DNA of 64,000 nt. It comes from Monocercomonoides exilis. Taxonomy: Eukaryota > Preaxostyla > Oxymonadida > Polymastigidae. A program made the position numbers and the translations under genes. The DNA lies in assembly GCA_001643675.2 (NCBI GenBank), contig LSRY02000020.1, positions 625,001 to 689,000 of the forward strand, given 5' to 3'. Of the stretch, positions 45,877 to 59,101 are shown in pieces; the first letter of the stretch is position 1; each line of letters begins with the position of its first letter. The notes below the pieces were generated by a model, which was not told the origin of the DNA, made no database searches, and saw only the letters and a list, made by a program, of their open reading frames with translations.

Positions 45877-48800
45877 ATGTCGTTGCTATGCTTACGCTCA
45901 ATTTTCGCGGTTTTTACTTTATTTATGCGAGATCTACTGTTTACATCAGCAGAGGACATTATTGGTTGTGGAGGCTTTGTTAAATTGTCTCCTTACCTGA
46001 CAAACTCTGGTGACAATGCAATAGATTTTGACACTATCAAAGTTTCTTTATTCGATTCACAAGGAATAAAGAAATACGAGATGAAATGTGCTCCAACAGG
46101 TTTCATATCGTCATTTACATGTTTTAAGAAAGGCTCTTTTTATCTTTTCATGTGAATGCTTTTTATCTTTTAGGCTATTTTTTCCTTCCTTGTTCGGAAG
46201 AAGGAATTTTTACCGTAAAGGTAAATGATCAAAATAATCGTTTTTCTTTCACCCCAGCAGAAAGGAATGTAGAAGTAAGAGGGAAACACTGCAACAGAGA
46301 CGAGGATGTACTGTTTACGTTGAGTGGCTTTCGGTTAACAGGTGCAATTGAACCATTAGATAATCAATATGGAGTTCATTCAATTCGAGTGTCAATATTT
46401 TCGGCAGATTCCGAGCAAACTAATCCACTAGCAGTTACAACAACTGAAAGTGAATTTTCATTTGGAAATATTTTGCCAGGACAATATATACTTCGACCAG
46501 AATGTGCAGAATATACGTTTGAGCCAACCGAAAAAGTGGTTGAAGTTTTCGCAAATAATGATAATTCATTTGGCAATTTGTTCAAAATTTCAGCCTTTAA
46601 TATCAAAGGCTCTGTGTTTTGTCCGAACAATTTAAATCAGCTTCAATCTATGCCAAATTTGATCATTCAACTGATTCAAGTTGGATCATATGGGAAAGAA
46701 ACTGTAATAAATGAAACAAGCACCCCGTTTGGCGAAGGCTATACATTCGTTGGAGTGAAGAAAGGAGATTACATCATCAGATTGAAAAACGGAATATTAC
46801 GAAATGATAAGGAAGCGCAATCAAACGAGCAATTTTTGTATCTTGCTGAATATACTGAATTTCCTTTGACAGTTGATGGTCCAGTTAATTTGGATGTTAG
46901 GAGCCACTCAAAATATTATTTCAATATTTTTGGCTATCAAAGAAAAGTTGTCGCTACATCTCCAAATGGAAGCCCACTGAAAGGCACGTCAGTCGCGATC
47001 CATGCAACACCAGCTGCACCCACATCAACCGCATCGGCTGCTGTGAATTTCCTGAAAAAGAGCTTCTTTTCCTCGCAAGCAAGCGAAGATAGCTCAACTT
47101 CTTTTCCATCTGAATGGAAGGATCTTCAAACCTCCGACGATGGTTACGCCACTTTCCGCTGTGTGAGCGAAAACGGCAAATGGTCTCAGCTTCTGGAGAA
47201 GAAAGTTGACTTTGTGAAGGATGGATATTCGTTCCCTCAGCAAGGATTTGCACCCTGTGCCCTGAACAGCTCAGCTCCTGAGCAGGCTTCGACAGTTGTT
47301 GCACGATTTGTGGAGGTTAAAGGGCGAGCGGTTATTTCATCAACCAAGAATCAAAAGAGAGAAATCACAATAACCCAGGTGCGTGAGGCAGATGATGAGC
47401 AAGCCCCATTTGCTCCTCAATCAATCACAACAGACGAAAATGGCAAGTTTTCTGTGTTTCTTCCAAACGGTCGCTTTGAAGTGATTGCACATCTGACTGA
47501 AGAGGAGAAGGCAAAGAGAAAGAGCTTTGCATACGAAAGCCAAGTGATTGAAGTAGAAGGTGCTCCAATTGGATACGACAACGATGAGCTTGTGTTTGAG
47601 CAAGAGAAGTTCAAGATCGTCGGATCTGTCCAGCTTCTGTCGAAAGACGAGACGCTGGAGAAGTCAATCAGAGTGAAGGCAACTCCAATTTCGTCTGGTT
47701 CTTCAGCGGCAGCACCAATGTTCACGTCTGTGAAAAAGGGGAGATTCTCGTTCTTCCTCGAGAGCAGCGGAGATGTGAAAGTCGAAGTGCTGGAGAGCAG
47801 CCAGGAAAGCGGGAACGAGGAACTTCACAGAAGCAATCTCTGCTGGAAGGAAAGCGAAATCATCGCAACAGTTCAGCCGAAGAACGAAGGGAGCAGCGAT
47901 GCAGCTGACTCAAAGAATCCCAAAGAGACCGTGACTGAAATGAAGCCATTCGTGCAGACAGGCTATGAAGTGCGTGTGGTTCCTTCCATTTCTGCCTCGA
48001 CTGTCTCCATTCGCAAAGCCAGAAAGTCTTCAAAGGGATCTCTTCCGCCTGTGCTGGATGAGCGCAGAACAAGCACATCGCCTTTTGCTGAGACGATATC
48101 GTTCTGTGTTCCTGAGCAGTCTGAATATCTGATCAACTCCTCTGTAGCTGCTGTGGTTGCAGAAGGTGTACCGTCAGACTCCTGCGGAAAGTTTGAAGAC
48201 CTTCCCATGTCTATTCGTGTGGACTCACAGTCTTTGCTCAATCCAACTGAATCAACATGGCCTGCAACAATCAAGCTGAACCCGCCAACGTTCAAGTTGT
48301 TCGGTACGATCCGTGCGACGAGAAATGTCAACAAAGAAAATTGGGCTAAAAATGCAAGCAAAGAAGAATTGCGCACATACCCACTGAAAGAATGCCCCAA
48401 TGAGCTGTCATTTGACATTGACTATCGAACTTTCTCGAATGTTATCGCACCCAACGGTTTAGAGCCAAATAACGATGATTTTTCCACTGAGCTGTACTCA
48501 GCGCAACTGAACAAGGAGAAAAGCGGTGAAGAATGTATATATGACTTTGCAATCAACACGAAATATGGTAAAGATGTGGATCAAGTGATAACAATCCGCC
48601 ACAACCGATCGATGTTCGATGATGTGATGCAAGGATACACCAACACACGCGAAGCAGAAGCAGTGCCGTACTTCTTATTCCGCCGCACGTTTGCCGATAT
48701 TCGTGTGAGGAGGCCTCCGGGGCTCCAGTTTGATGTGAAGAAGCACCTCACCCGAGACACCCCGCTGACATGCAACAAGATCCCGATTGTGGAAGCCGAG

Positions 48801-50699
48801 CTGTCTTCAGCCATCTGCGGGCAGATCGACCCGCCTTTGGAAGGAGCGACTGTGCGTTTCTACAATGCGACTAATGGAAGCTCGCTGTATGTCGAGACAG
48901 AAGAGTCTGGGCGGTTTTGCTTCGGCCCGTTCTTTGAGAAGGATCTTATCAATCTCAACGCTGCTCAGTTTCTGAGTGCCAGCAAGAAGGGGTATGACAT
49001 CAGACTTGTGCCGGCAGAGAATGTGAGCCACGGAATTGTGAAGTTTGAGGCGAGGAAGCTGACCGAATTGTCAATTCGTGCTATTGACGAAGTAGCATAC
49101 AACAAGTCAAAGGAAGCAGCAGCAATTCTGGAAGAGACCTCAAAACGAGAAAGGAAAGGAATCAAGCTGCCGCATACAAAGAAAGGCAAACAAAGCAAAA
49201 TCGAAGAGTCGCTTGCTGTTCCTTCGCTGCTCGTGTCTGTGTCGTCGTCGAGTGGCTTCCGAGCGAACAAGCTGACAGATGAAAACGGGACAATCACTCT
49301 GTTTGACCTTCCATCTGGGGACATGTTTGTGCAGGCCATTTCGAACGAGTATGTGTGCAACCCACCGTCAACCATGGTGCATCTGTCGACTGATGACACA
49401 GCAGGCAATGAAATCGTGCTGATGTGCAAGAAGACCAAGTTTGCAGCACACGGCAGTGTTATCATGGCATCTTCACTGGCTGATGTTGCACAGGGAAAAG
49501 GAAGCGCTGATAAGAGCGAAGATATTTCCAGCGGGCACACTTTGTCTGCTGCGGAGAGGAGGCGCAGAGGAGTGCGTATTTCAGCAGATGCGAAGAAGAA
49601 CGAGAAAGAAGAGGAAAAACCACAACTGAACATGAAGGAGCTCATCATCACCGTTTCGCAGCGCCTTCCTGATGGCCGCTTGGGATCAACAGTGAGTGTG
49701 CAGCATCTGAATGAAGACGGAACGTTCACTATTTCTGGTCTGCCTGCTTCCACAAAGTTTGTGCTGACTCCATCTTTGCAGTCATCGACAACAGCACAGT
49801 CGGCCTATGTGTTCATTCCAGCTTCAATGACAATCGAAATGCCTGCTTATGGAGACTACAACAGTGCTGTGAAGACACACAAGGACATTTTCAGTGGCGA
49901 AGACGAGATCCAACTTGCCGAGGAGGAAGAAAATGAAGAAGACAAAGAGTTCTATGATGCCCAGGAGAAGGAAGAGGAATTCAAGCTCATTTCATTCGTG
50001 TGTCTTCCATCTGTGGACTCGGGCTCTGTGAGTGGCGCACTGACTATCTCAGCCTTCGCACGGAACGACGAAGAAGAAGAATCGATGTACAATTTGATGA
50101 GGCAGCACAACATCATTGTGGAGCTTTCACCAGACAAAGAAGCGACCTCTAAGAAAGCAGTGCAGATCAAAGCGCAGAAGTTCATGCTCCCTGTGCATCC
50201 GACTCCGCCGCCATTCTTCTTCACTGGGCTTCCTCTCACGTCGTATCATCTCACCATCAGCTGCCCCAACACGAACGGTCTGTCCTGCATATCCTCCCCC
50301 GTGGCTGTGAACCTCACTTCCCCTGCGCCTTCTGCCCAGTCCCTGTCTCTGCGCATCATGCTCAAGCGGGCACACAACAGCGACGAGTCAGACAACGCTG
50401 CATACACAGTGCAGGATGAGCTCGAGTTCGACGATGCACCCAATGACTTTGAATCAGACGATGCTTCTTCAGCTGGTCTGCTGAAAAGATTGGTGTTCTT
50501 GTTGGTAGGAAAAGACGCTTCTTTGGATGGATTGGCTTGGCTCATTGGGTTAATTCTGATTCCTTCCTTTGGAGTTCCTCTTGTTTTCGCAATTATTGGA
50601 TCAAATGTTGGTCAAACCTTCACTAATCTTGCCAAGCCTATTCGAAGACTTTTCAAATTAGATGATTCTGCCACAAGATTTAGAAAAAAGCGATTTTAA
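45877..50699 (+). CDS. NOMO: NOMO (nodal modulator) ER membrane protein
   Basis: ER-membrane protein with a chain of Ig/prealbumin-like lumenal domains. With nicalin and TMEM147 it forms the BOS part of the multipass translocon. Two exons: 45877-46099 and 46174-50699, 1582 residues. ATG at 45877 starts a hydrophobic signal peptide (MSLLCLRSIFAVFTLF), followed by the family hallmark IIGCGGFVK. The join gives CAPTGYFFLPCSEEGIF, matching NOMO CAPNNGYFMIPLYDKG. Repeats of the type G-x-F-x-F-x-x-LPGQY are visible (FSFGNILPGQY). One transmembrane helix lies near the C-terminus (LAWLIGLILIPSFGVPLVFA). The end KKRF fits the dilysine KKXX ER-retrieval rule. It is longer than animal NOMO (about 1220) because of charged inserts (for example acidic at about 49870-49990). 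AATAAA occurs at 50753-50758. Confidence 0.88.
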
Positions 50700-50872
50700 A
50701 AATTTAAGTACTTTTAGTAACTCATAACACTCATTTCTCTTTTCACAACAATAATAAAATCATAACTTCAATTTAAATCTGTTTATAATTTTTTTTTTTA
50801 ACAAATAATTTTCATTTTGTCAAACCATAATAGTTGTTATCAAGAAAGATCAACAACATCAACAAAACTCGG

Positions 50873-53800
50873 ATGGATCTTTACGGTTATGATCCGTTCA
50901 GCGATGAAGTGAGTGGTTTGAACATAAGACTTATATTTTCTTCAGGAAATTAATTGTTTTTATTTCGATTCATCCTCCTTTTATTTGTTGGACTTAGTTC
51001 CACCTGCCGAACAACTCCTAACTAATTTAAAAAGCTTTACATGTGAATATCAAAATGCAATCTCTGAAATGCATGACAGAATGTATAGCAGCGCTTGCGA
51101 CGATTGGACACTTGAGACTGCTCCATTTACAATCGACTATCAACCATTCGAACAAATCTCAACATTGAAAATGCTTACGGATACAGATAACCTTGTATTC
51201 GAAAAAGTGATGAAAGTATTTGTTGACCTCGTATTTGAAGTGGATGACCTTGAGCGAATTGTTTGTTTCTAATTTTATTTGTGAAATTGAAATATATTTT
51301 AATTTTCAATTCATCAATCAAAACAACTTGTATGCAAATGTTCATTTAGGCAAAACGTAAGGTGTATCCAACCTTAATGACATATGGACATCAGCATCCA
51401 AAAGATGAAGTTCAGGGATCTTCACTAACACGTCAACTTGCAAACGAAGCTGAAGTCGCTATTCATTTCTCCAAATTTCTTCCTTCACTTCAAGAAATCT
51501 ACTTCTTTACAAGACGAATGAACAATGTGGGGTGCAACCTTGTTCGGCAATTGGCATGCGTGTTCAATGACAAATCGAAATTGTACACCGGGTCGTTCAA
51601 AAACGTTAGGATGGCCACAGCTTGGGATGCTTTGAAAAAGCTTCTTGTAATTATGATTACCATGGATGCAATCATTGAGAACAATCGCCCACTGAATGAA
51701 GCACTTCAAATATTTAAGAAAGTTCTAAAGAGCGTTTCAATGACGCCAGTTCGGTTTTCATTCACCGAAGATGAGATAAAACCGTTTGGTATGATGATGC
51801 AGCTTATGGAAGGAGCTGTTCTTGAAGGCAACATCTATCAAGGGTTCATCAGCCAGGCGTTCCACATCCAAGGAAAAGCACCAGTGATCTTGAACAATGC
51901 ATTCTTAAATGCATTTCTGTCGATGGTGCGAGAGTCTGTCGAAGGGATTCTCAGTGCTCTTGCTGCTGCTGACAAAAAGGATTGGTATTCCACCCTGTTC
52001 TGCAACTCATGCTATCTGACCGACCTGGAGCAGATGATAGTTGGCGGAATTGGTCTGTTTGTGATGTTTCCTCAGATCTTCCAGCAGCCGTTTCCAGACA
52101 AGTCGTGTTTCCGCGACTTGTGGGACATCACAAAAAGAGTGCCTGTCGTACTGCTGTCGAGCTGTAGCGGGGCCATTCCGTTTTATCCAGCATTGTTTAT
52201 CGTGTCCAAATACCCGAAAGTTGTGGTGACATTTTTGGCAGGCGACAAAGTACGCGCGAGTGATGTGGAGACCGATTCGACGACAATGCTGCGTGAGATG
52301 GACGCCACACTCTCTAATCGTGTGCTTGTTGCTGCATTGAAAGCGAATGTTTGGGCGATTGGGATGGAGAGCTCTCTGGCAGATGCTGCACGTGCGGCCT
52401 CACAGATTCTTAAAGAAACAGCCAAAAAGGTATCAACAGAGAAAGTCGGGCTGAGCGGAGGCGGTGACGATGAAGACGACGAGTTCTTTGAAGCGAGAGA
52501 TGAGGAGATTGCAAAGAGAACTGGTGGGAGCAGCTCCTGGAGTGGCTCTGCTGGTTCGAAGGAAGGATCCTCGGGGACACAGGTGGTGACTGTGGCATCA
52601 GAAGTGATAAACGACAGGACGTTGGGATTTCGGTCACAGCTGATTCAGACAGGAATGCGCTTGGCTTCTTCTCTGCAGCACCTTATTTACACATACGTCT
52701 CGCTGTATGTGGCGCTGGGTGATGTGTTTCCGGCGGGCAACCTGCGGATTATTCTGTTTGCAGTAGCGACGCTGAAGAAGATTGCGTATGTATTCTATTC
52801 GCGTTCAGTGGCTGTGGGCAGTGTGGCGACCGCGATGATTGAGAAAGTGCGAATGGAGCTGATTGACCGCATCAATCTGATAGCCGAGCGGAGCGGACTG
52901 TCGCTGGCTGCGCATCTGTCCCCCGCCCAGCTCGACCAGCTGGCTGCAGTGAAGATCTTTGCGAAGCTGCTGTCTGGTGCGTTGACGCCACAACGTATCA
53001 GAGCAGCAGAAGTGGTGCTGGATACACTCAGACAGAAGAACGTGATGGTGGTGAAGGAGCTGAACTACTTCCAGTCGGTGTTCTCCACACTGAGAGTGAT
53101 GGTGTCGCTGCCGAAGCATCTGAACGCTGCGACGGATTGCTCGTTCCTTTATTGGTATGCTTTTGTTTTTATTTATTGCTATGAAAAGTTATAATAAAAT
53201 ATATGTATATTTGTTAATATGATTTATTCTTCTAATGAAAAAATATATTTGAAATCTTGTTAATATAATTTAGGTGCAAGCCAATTTATCCTCAATTCTT
53301 TGAGATGTATTTCACCGATGCCGCTCTTTCCTCCACATTCTCCCTGTTCTGTGTTGCATTACACGACCCACTCCGCTTTGTGCAGACAAACGAGGAAGTC
53401 TCAAAGGACTTTGTGGAAGACGTGCAGAAGTGTATGCAGGATGCCCTCATCGACCCACTCGGCCGAGCGATTGAGACGCGGCTGCGGCTGGATGTGCAGC
53501 AGACGATGGTCATCTTCCTCTCCGAAAGCGCAAAACATCACTCGTCCCGCTCCGACTCACCGTCCCGCTCCTCTGCAGGCTCTGCCTCTTCCTCCGCTGC
53601 TGCCTCGGCTGCTGCGAGTGCGCAGGCTGCAGCCTCTGACCACATCTACATCACTCTGTGCTCTCTCCCACCTGTTCGGCTGTTTGGCGAGCAGTTCTCG
53701 CTCAAGTCGCGTGTGGAGCTATATCTGTCAACCACGTTCTACAACCTGACAACGATCCATCTGTCTGACTGGAGAACATACAGCGAGATGACATCACTGG

Positions 53801-54942
53801 CAAGACAGAAGTACAGTCTGATTCTGGATGACCCACATCTGCCCACACAGACACTGGAACAAGGGCTGGATATGCTGGAAGTGGCAAGAAACCTGCATGT
53901 GTTTGTGTCCAGATACACATATTCGATGAACTCACAGCTGTTTGTGGAGATTCCCGGAGACAACAAGACAATCAACTCGATGTCTGTCAGACACTTTGCA
54001 AATTCTATTCGGACGCACGGCACGGGTATAATGAACACAACAGTCAACTTGGCGTACCATCTGCTGACGAAGAACATCATGCTCTTCTGCCAGTTCCTGC
54101 AGGACGAGCACATCAAGTCCTTCCTCGCGAAGGACTTCCGTTTCTGGAAGAAGAACAAAGAGCAGCTGAACGGACAGTACCCATGGGACATGGCACAGCG
54201 GTTGATCATGGATGTGCGTCGGCTGGGTACGAGTGACGATGGCGTTTCTTTTATGGACAAGTTCCGCAGATTAATCACAGAGCTTGGAAACATTCTCGGG
54301 TTTGTGCGTATGATTCGTAGTGGGTCGCAGCGGTACTGCAGCGAGGCAATCAAGTTTGTGCCTGACCTGGGCGAGATCATCAGCTTCAAGGAGACTGTTG
54401 AGCAGGACAAGCTGTCCCCAGCCACGGCAGGCTGTGCGGAGTCGTTTGACAACACACTGGACAACCTGCTGCACAACTTTGCAGAAGGGACAGACTTCTT
54501 CCAGCTGCTGCTGTCTGCTTTCAGAGACAAGCTGAAGGACGATGGCGTGAACACGATGTATCTGAGAGGGTTCCCGTTCATCATCCCTGCACTGACTGTT
54601 ACGTTCATCGATGCGATGATCTCGCAGAAAGACTCGCTGGCGAAGAAGCGGCGGGGCGGGGCGTTCAACGACGACGGCTTTGCGATGGGCATCACGTTCC
54701 TTCTGTCGCTTCTGAACCAGCACAACGCATTCGGCTCACTTCACTGGTTTAACTCGGTGTTTGCGCACATTGCGGCTCAGAGGAAGGACACGGAGGAGAA
54801 AATGGCGCGGATGAACAGGAGGGGCGCCAGCGAAGACGCACAGACGCTGCAGATTACACTGAAGAAATGGGAGACTTACCAGCTTGAGTTTGAGTTGCTG
54901 TCATTCACATTCGCAGGAGCGAGGGTGCTTTTCAAGGAGTAA
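50873..54942 (+). CDS. WASHC4: WASH complex subunit 4 (SWIP/KIAA1033)
   Basis: Large helical subunit of the WASH complex, which activates Arp2/3 on endosomes for retromer-dependent sorting. Four exons: 50873-50915, 50998-51260, 51350-53154 and 53274-54942, 1259 residues (human 1173). The match is long and clear: FYNLTTIHLSDWRTYSEM, LPTQTLEQGLDMLEVARN, FANSIRTHGTGIMNTTVN, then FVPDLGEI and FNDDGFAMGITFLL near the C-terminus. The 53154/53274 junction restores FLYWCKPIYPQFF against human FLYWHRAVFPIYL. The first exon (MDLYGYDPFSDEVSG) is inferred from a GTTTGA donor and phase. Low-complexity inserts lie at about 52440-52580 (acidic/Gly-Ser) and 53535-53640 (Ser/Ala). GATCA at 50848-50852 precedes the ATG by 20 bp. 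Confidence 0.92.
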
Positions 54943-55271
54943 AATATTGGCTATACAGTGTTTTCTTTTTTAATATAATCTGTTTTTTAGAGTATTTCTA
55001 TTTCTTGTTTAAAAATATGTGGAAAAACGAAAAACTTCCTGTGTGTTACTCTCTTTCTCTCACTTCTACATTCAATTTATCTTCAAATTGGGATTCTCAA
55101 TTTATCTGTATTTTCTTTTTTTGTTACAACTCCACACCCTAGATTATTACACGTCACAAGAGTGAATAATTGAAGTCTCCATTTCATTGCACAATATTAT
55201 TTATTGAGATTGATTTCACATTTTGCATCTTATTCAATTATAATTTTTTTGATCATTAACCCAATCCAAAA
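54943..55271. other. Intergenic spacer, 329 bp
   Basis: AT-rich, between two plus-strand genes, no supported gene. GATCATTA at 55251-55258 lies 13-20 bp before the importin-like start codon and could mark the transcription start. Confidence 0.55.
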
Positions 55272-58228
55272 ATGTCCATTGAAAAAAAAGAAATTCCAAT
55301 AGCTTTTTCGTCATGGACAACTCAAAACAGAAGCTCGCTCAGATTTTCTAAATTTCTTAGTGAAACAGAAAATTTAAATATCAATGATAAACGCGATAAT
55401 AAAGCTTATGAGCTCAGAAATACTCAAAGAACATCATATTTATCAAAAAGGCGCACTATGGATGATAAAAGCATTACAAAAGAAGAGGAAATAACACAAT
55501 TGCTGAAAAAGGAAATTGAAGAATTTCGTTCTGGAGATATTTCTCTTCAATCAAAAGCGTTAGCCTCAATAAGAAGTAAGTTTTCAACACGTTTGAAAGA
55601 TTATACAAAAATATCGTTGACTTTTTATTTAAATTTTTTATCAGAAACCTCTGTGCCTTGCGAATATTTGATGAAATACAATTTTCTTTCAGATCTTGTC
55701 GGAATATTGATGAATTTCTCCATTCCAACAAATCAGGTTTAAAATAACAAACTCGAAATTTTCATAATATTCATAAAAATTTTTTATTGAACAGCTAAAC
55801 GCACTTTGGCTCTTGACAAATATGTGTTTGCACATTTTCTTAAAGTATTGTTTATCATAATTCATCAATAATTCAGCTTATTATTCTGAAAAAGTCTCAG
55901 CATCTCTGGTACAACTCAACATTATGGCGCAAATACTTCAAATAGTTACAATTCAGCAAGATCTTCAGATTAAAACTCAAGCATGGTGGCTGGCATCCAA
56001 TATTCTTCATGACCAAATTTTAAACGTAAGCACTCTTTTCACCAATGATCTTTTAAAAGCAGCAATATCAGATCTTTCAGCAGCATTTGGTATAGTAAAC
56101 AAGATTTGTTCCGGTACCAGCGCGTCATCAACCTCAACACATCCAACAATGTGCGTGAAAGTGTGCTCATCATTCTCACATTCTGACGGAGCAAGTTCCT
56201 CAGTTGTCAGAAAGGCAACAAACGAAGAAGCCTTCTTAGAGATTTTACTGTTCTTATTTAAGAGACTGTGCTCGAATCAAACAGTTATTCAGCAGATTAG
56301 TGCATTTACCCCACAACTGTGTGATATTGTTGTTTGTGAAAAAATTGACAAAGTCCCTCGCCGTGATGCTGTGTATATTTTAAGCACGATCATCAATTCA
56401 AAGCCACAAGAAGCGGAGGTATTTTTGTTTAATATCAAAGCATCTAGTTTTCTTTCATTCATTAAACTGTTGTTAATTTCTTTTTGCTTTATTTTTTATG
56501 ATTGAATTTTTTCCATTTTTTTAAAACTCGAATAGACTTATATGGCGAAACAGTGTTTGCTTCCCACGTTTCAGCTCTCTGCCGATGATGGTTTCTGTCA
56601 GGATTCATTAGAAATTTTACAGATAGTCAGTGCAATTACTATGCTTCCCGAAACATATAACAAGGATGTTTGTTTCATTGTATTAGAATCTATTTCAGTT
56701 TATTAATTCTTTAAATATTTTTATTTCACTGATTTATCTTTAAAAATTACAGTTACTTTTCACTCGCAGCTTTTTAACTTTTCTGGAGGTATCGTTGCTG
56801 TCTGGTGATAACAAAGTCAAAGATGAAGCAAGCTTTGTCTTTTCTAACTTGGCAGCAGAAAGCCAAGAGCAGGCCGAAGTCATGTGCAGACACAGTGTTC
56901 TTCGTGTTGCTATTGTAATTTTTACATCATCCGCAACAACAACGAAAACAAGTTCCAGCCTTCTTCTTGGCTTTTCTAATCTTACGCTAATGTCGTCAAT
57001 AACGCGACGGCTGCTAATTGAGGAGTGCTGCCACATTGCAATCACAATGCGCCTGAGCAGCTGGATGTTTGCAATTGCACATGCGGAAAAAGAGGGTCCC
57101 GCTGAAGGATGGGAATGGATGGTTGAGAAAAGCCTTTCAGTGCTGAAGAGGTTGCTGGATGAAGCTCAGCTGATTTCTTGTGAGTGGACTGAGAAAAATA
57201 GAGAAGATGGAAAGGAAGTACAAATGGAGGATGAAGAAAACGATATGGAAGAAGAAGAAGCAGTTGAATGTCCGAGTTATTCTCAATTTCTTGCTGATTG
57301 TGTGCCAGTTGGAGCGGGATCAAAGAGTATGAGTGATGCTTGTTTATCTAGAACAATGCTAATGTCTGCTTCTTCAACAACTGCTAACGCTTCTTGCAAA
57401 TCATCCTCAACCACTTCTTTGCAGCGACCACTTTGGAATCGAGATAAAACAAAAAAGACAGCTGAGCTTGTTGATAATATTGTGATTATTGAGTTGACCT
57501 TGGCTGAGCAAGTTGTCTGGGTTGCGGAGTGTTCAGCTAATTGCACTGGAAAGATGCAAAAAATGGCGCAATTTATTTTTGACCGTTATTTGTGTGTAAG
57601 TCCTTGGGTTAGGTGCGATTCATCATCAGAAAATGAAACTTGCGAACTGCATTCAGTAAGAGATGGCCACAATGCTTCATCGCAAGAGTTAAATGACAAA
57701 GCAAAGGAAAATGAAGTTGCGATGGATGAAGACAAAGAAAAAGTGGATGAAGGTGATTGCATTGCAGAGGCATCTGTATTATCATTTGTTCAATTTAGCT
57801 CAAAGCGAATCACTGATTTTTATAACATGCTTGTTTTAGTCGATGCGATAAACAGAATAAGCAACGATGAAGAACGAGAGCGTCTAATTTTAAAGCAAAA
57901 GAAAAGATTAAACTTAGCAAATGAAGATTGTCTTATCAAAGGAAAGAGAAAAGAAAAGGAATATTTTGGCACAATTCAGTCAAAAGATTATTTGATTAAT
58001 GAGGAAGATCCAGATGAAGCGAATGAAGACAAAAGAGAAGGAATGCAGCTGGAAAAAGATGATGGAACTTATGAGGAAGTGGGAAGTGAAGTGTTGGTGC
58101 ATGATGATGAATCAGAGGATGATTCGAACGATCAATGCGATTCTGAGAACTCAAATTTTGATGCTGATGATAACTTCCATGCTGACTCAAGTTGCTTTAA
58201 TCAAGGCATGTTATTCACAAATGTGTGA
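55272..58228 (+). CDS. Importin-alpha-like armadillo protein, divergent
   Basis: Probable nuclear import adaptor recognising classical nuclear localisation signals. Six exons: 55272-55575, 55645-55736, 55795-55825 (31 nt), 55877-56418, 56536-56667 and 56753-58228, 858 residues. The N-terminal basic segment KRDNKAYELRNT...YLSKRRTM resembles the importin-beta-binding domain (LRKxKRDExLxKRRN). Armadillo-type helices follow: LNALWLLTNMS (compare SAWALTNIA), IKTQAWWLASNILHD (compare QAVWALGNIAGD) and KDEASFVFSNLAA (compare KEAxWxISNIxA). The length exceeds the usual 520-550 residues because of acidic low-complexity inserts around 57180-57270 and 57640-58190. Several Trp/Asn pairs of the NLS groove seem altered, so function is less certain than fold. 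AATAAA at 58239-58244 lies 11 bp after the stop. Confidence 0.68.
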
Positions 58229-58477
58229 ATTTAGTTGAAATAAAAGCTAAGTTCAAGAAATAACAATACAATACAATTTGATCATTGACAGAAAATTGTG
58301 AGCTGAATATTTCACAGATTGTAGATATGACGCTGATTTAGCACTTATTCATTTGACAATAAGGTTTTTTTTTCAAGATTCTAACCCACATGCTTTCGAA
58401 TAACTCTGCCATTAAAACACAAGAAATTTTTAGCAATGGTAATTTGAAGAACAAATGAAAAAAGAAAAACGATTGAT

Positions 58478-59059
58478 TTATTTGCTGCTTTGTTTCAATT
58501 GTGACAAAAAGCGTGACATTTTACTATGAGCTTTTTGCTTTTTAAATTGCTGTTTCTTTTTCATTTGCTGTTTTTGTTTCCCTGTTTTTTTCTGAAACTT
58601 CTTCTTTTGTTTGTTTCTATCGTTCATCATTGCTTCTGTGCGAGTTCTCTTCTTTTTGGGAGGAAGTGCATCGGGCTCAATTTCTTGTTTGTCTTCATTG
58701 CTATCAGTTTCGTTTTCGTTTTCACTATCATTTTCGCTATCATTTTCACTATCGTCCTTTGAATCCTGATCGGATTCATCAAGCTGGTAATCATCTGACT
58801 CACTTTTTTCTTCGCTTTCACTTGAAGAAGAGTTACTGCTTTCACTGTCATCATCGCTGCTTTCATGACTTTCTTCCTCTTCTTCCTCCTCTTCTTCTTT
58901 TTCCTTGGGCTGTTCTTCTTCATCCGATTCTTCAATATCAGATTGATTTTTTATCTTTAGTAATTGTGAAGTGGAATGAAATGTAATAAACTCACTTAAA
59001 CTTATGCTTGCGACATGAAGCTTATCTGGAGCCTATTTATGAAGAAAAATATTTTTTAT

Positions 59060-59101
<42 letters not shown>

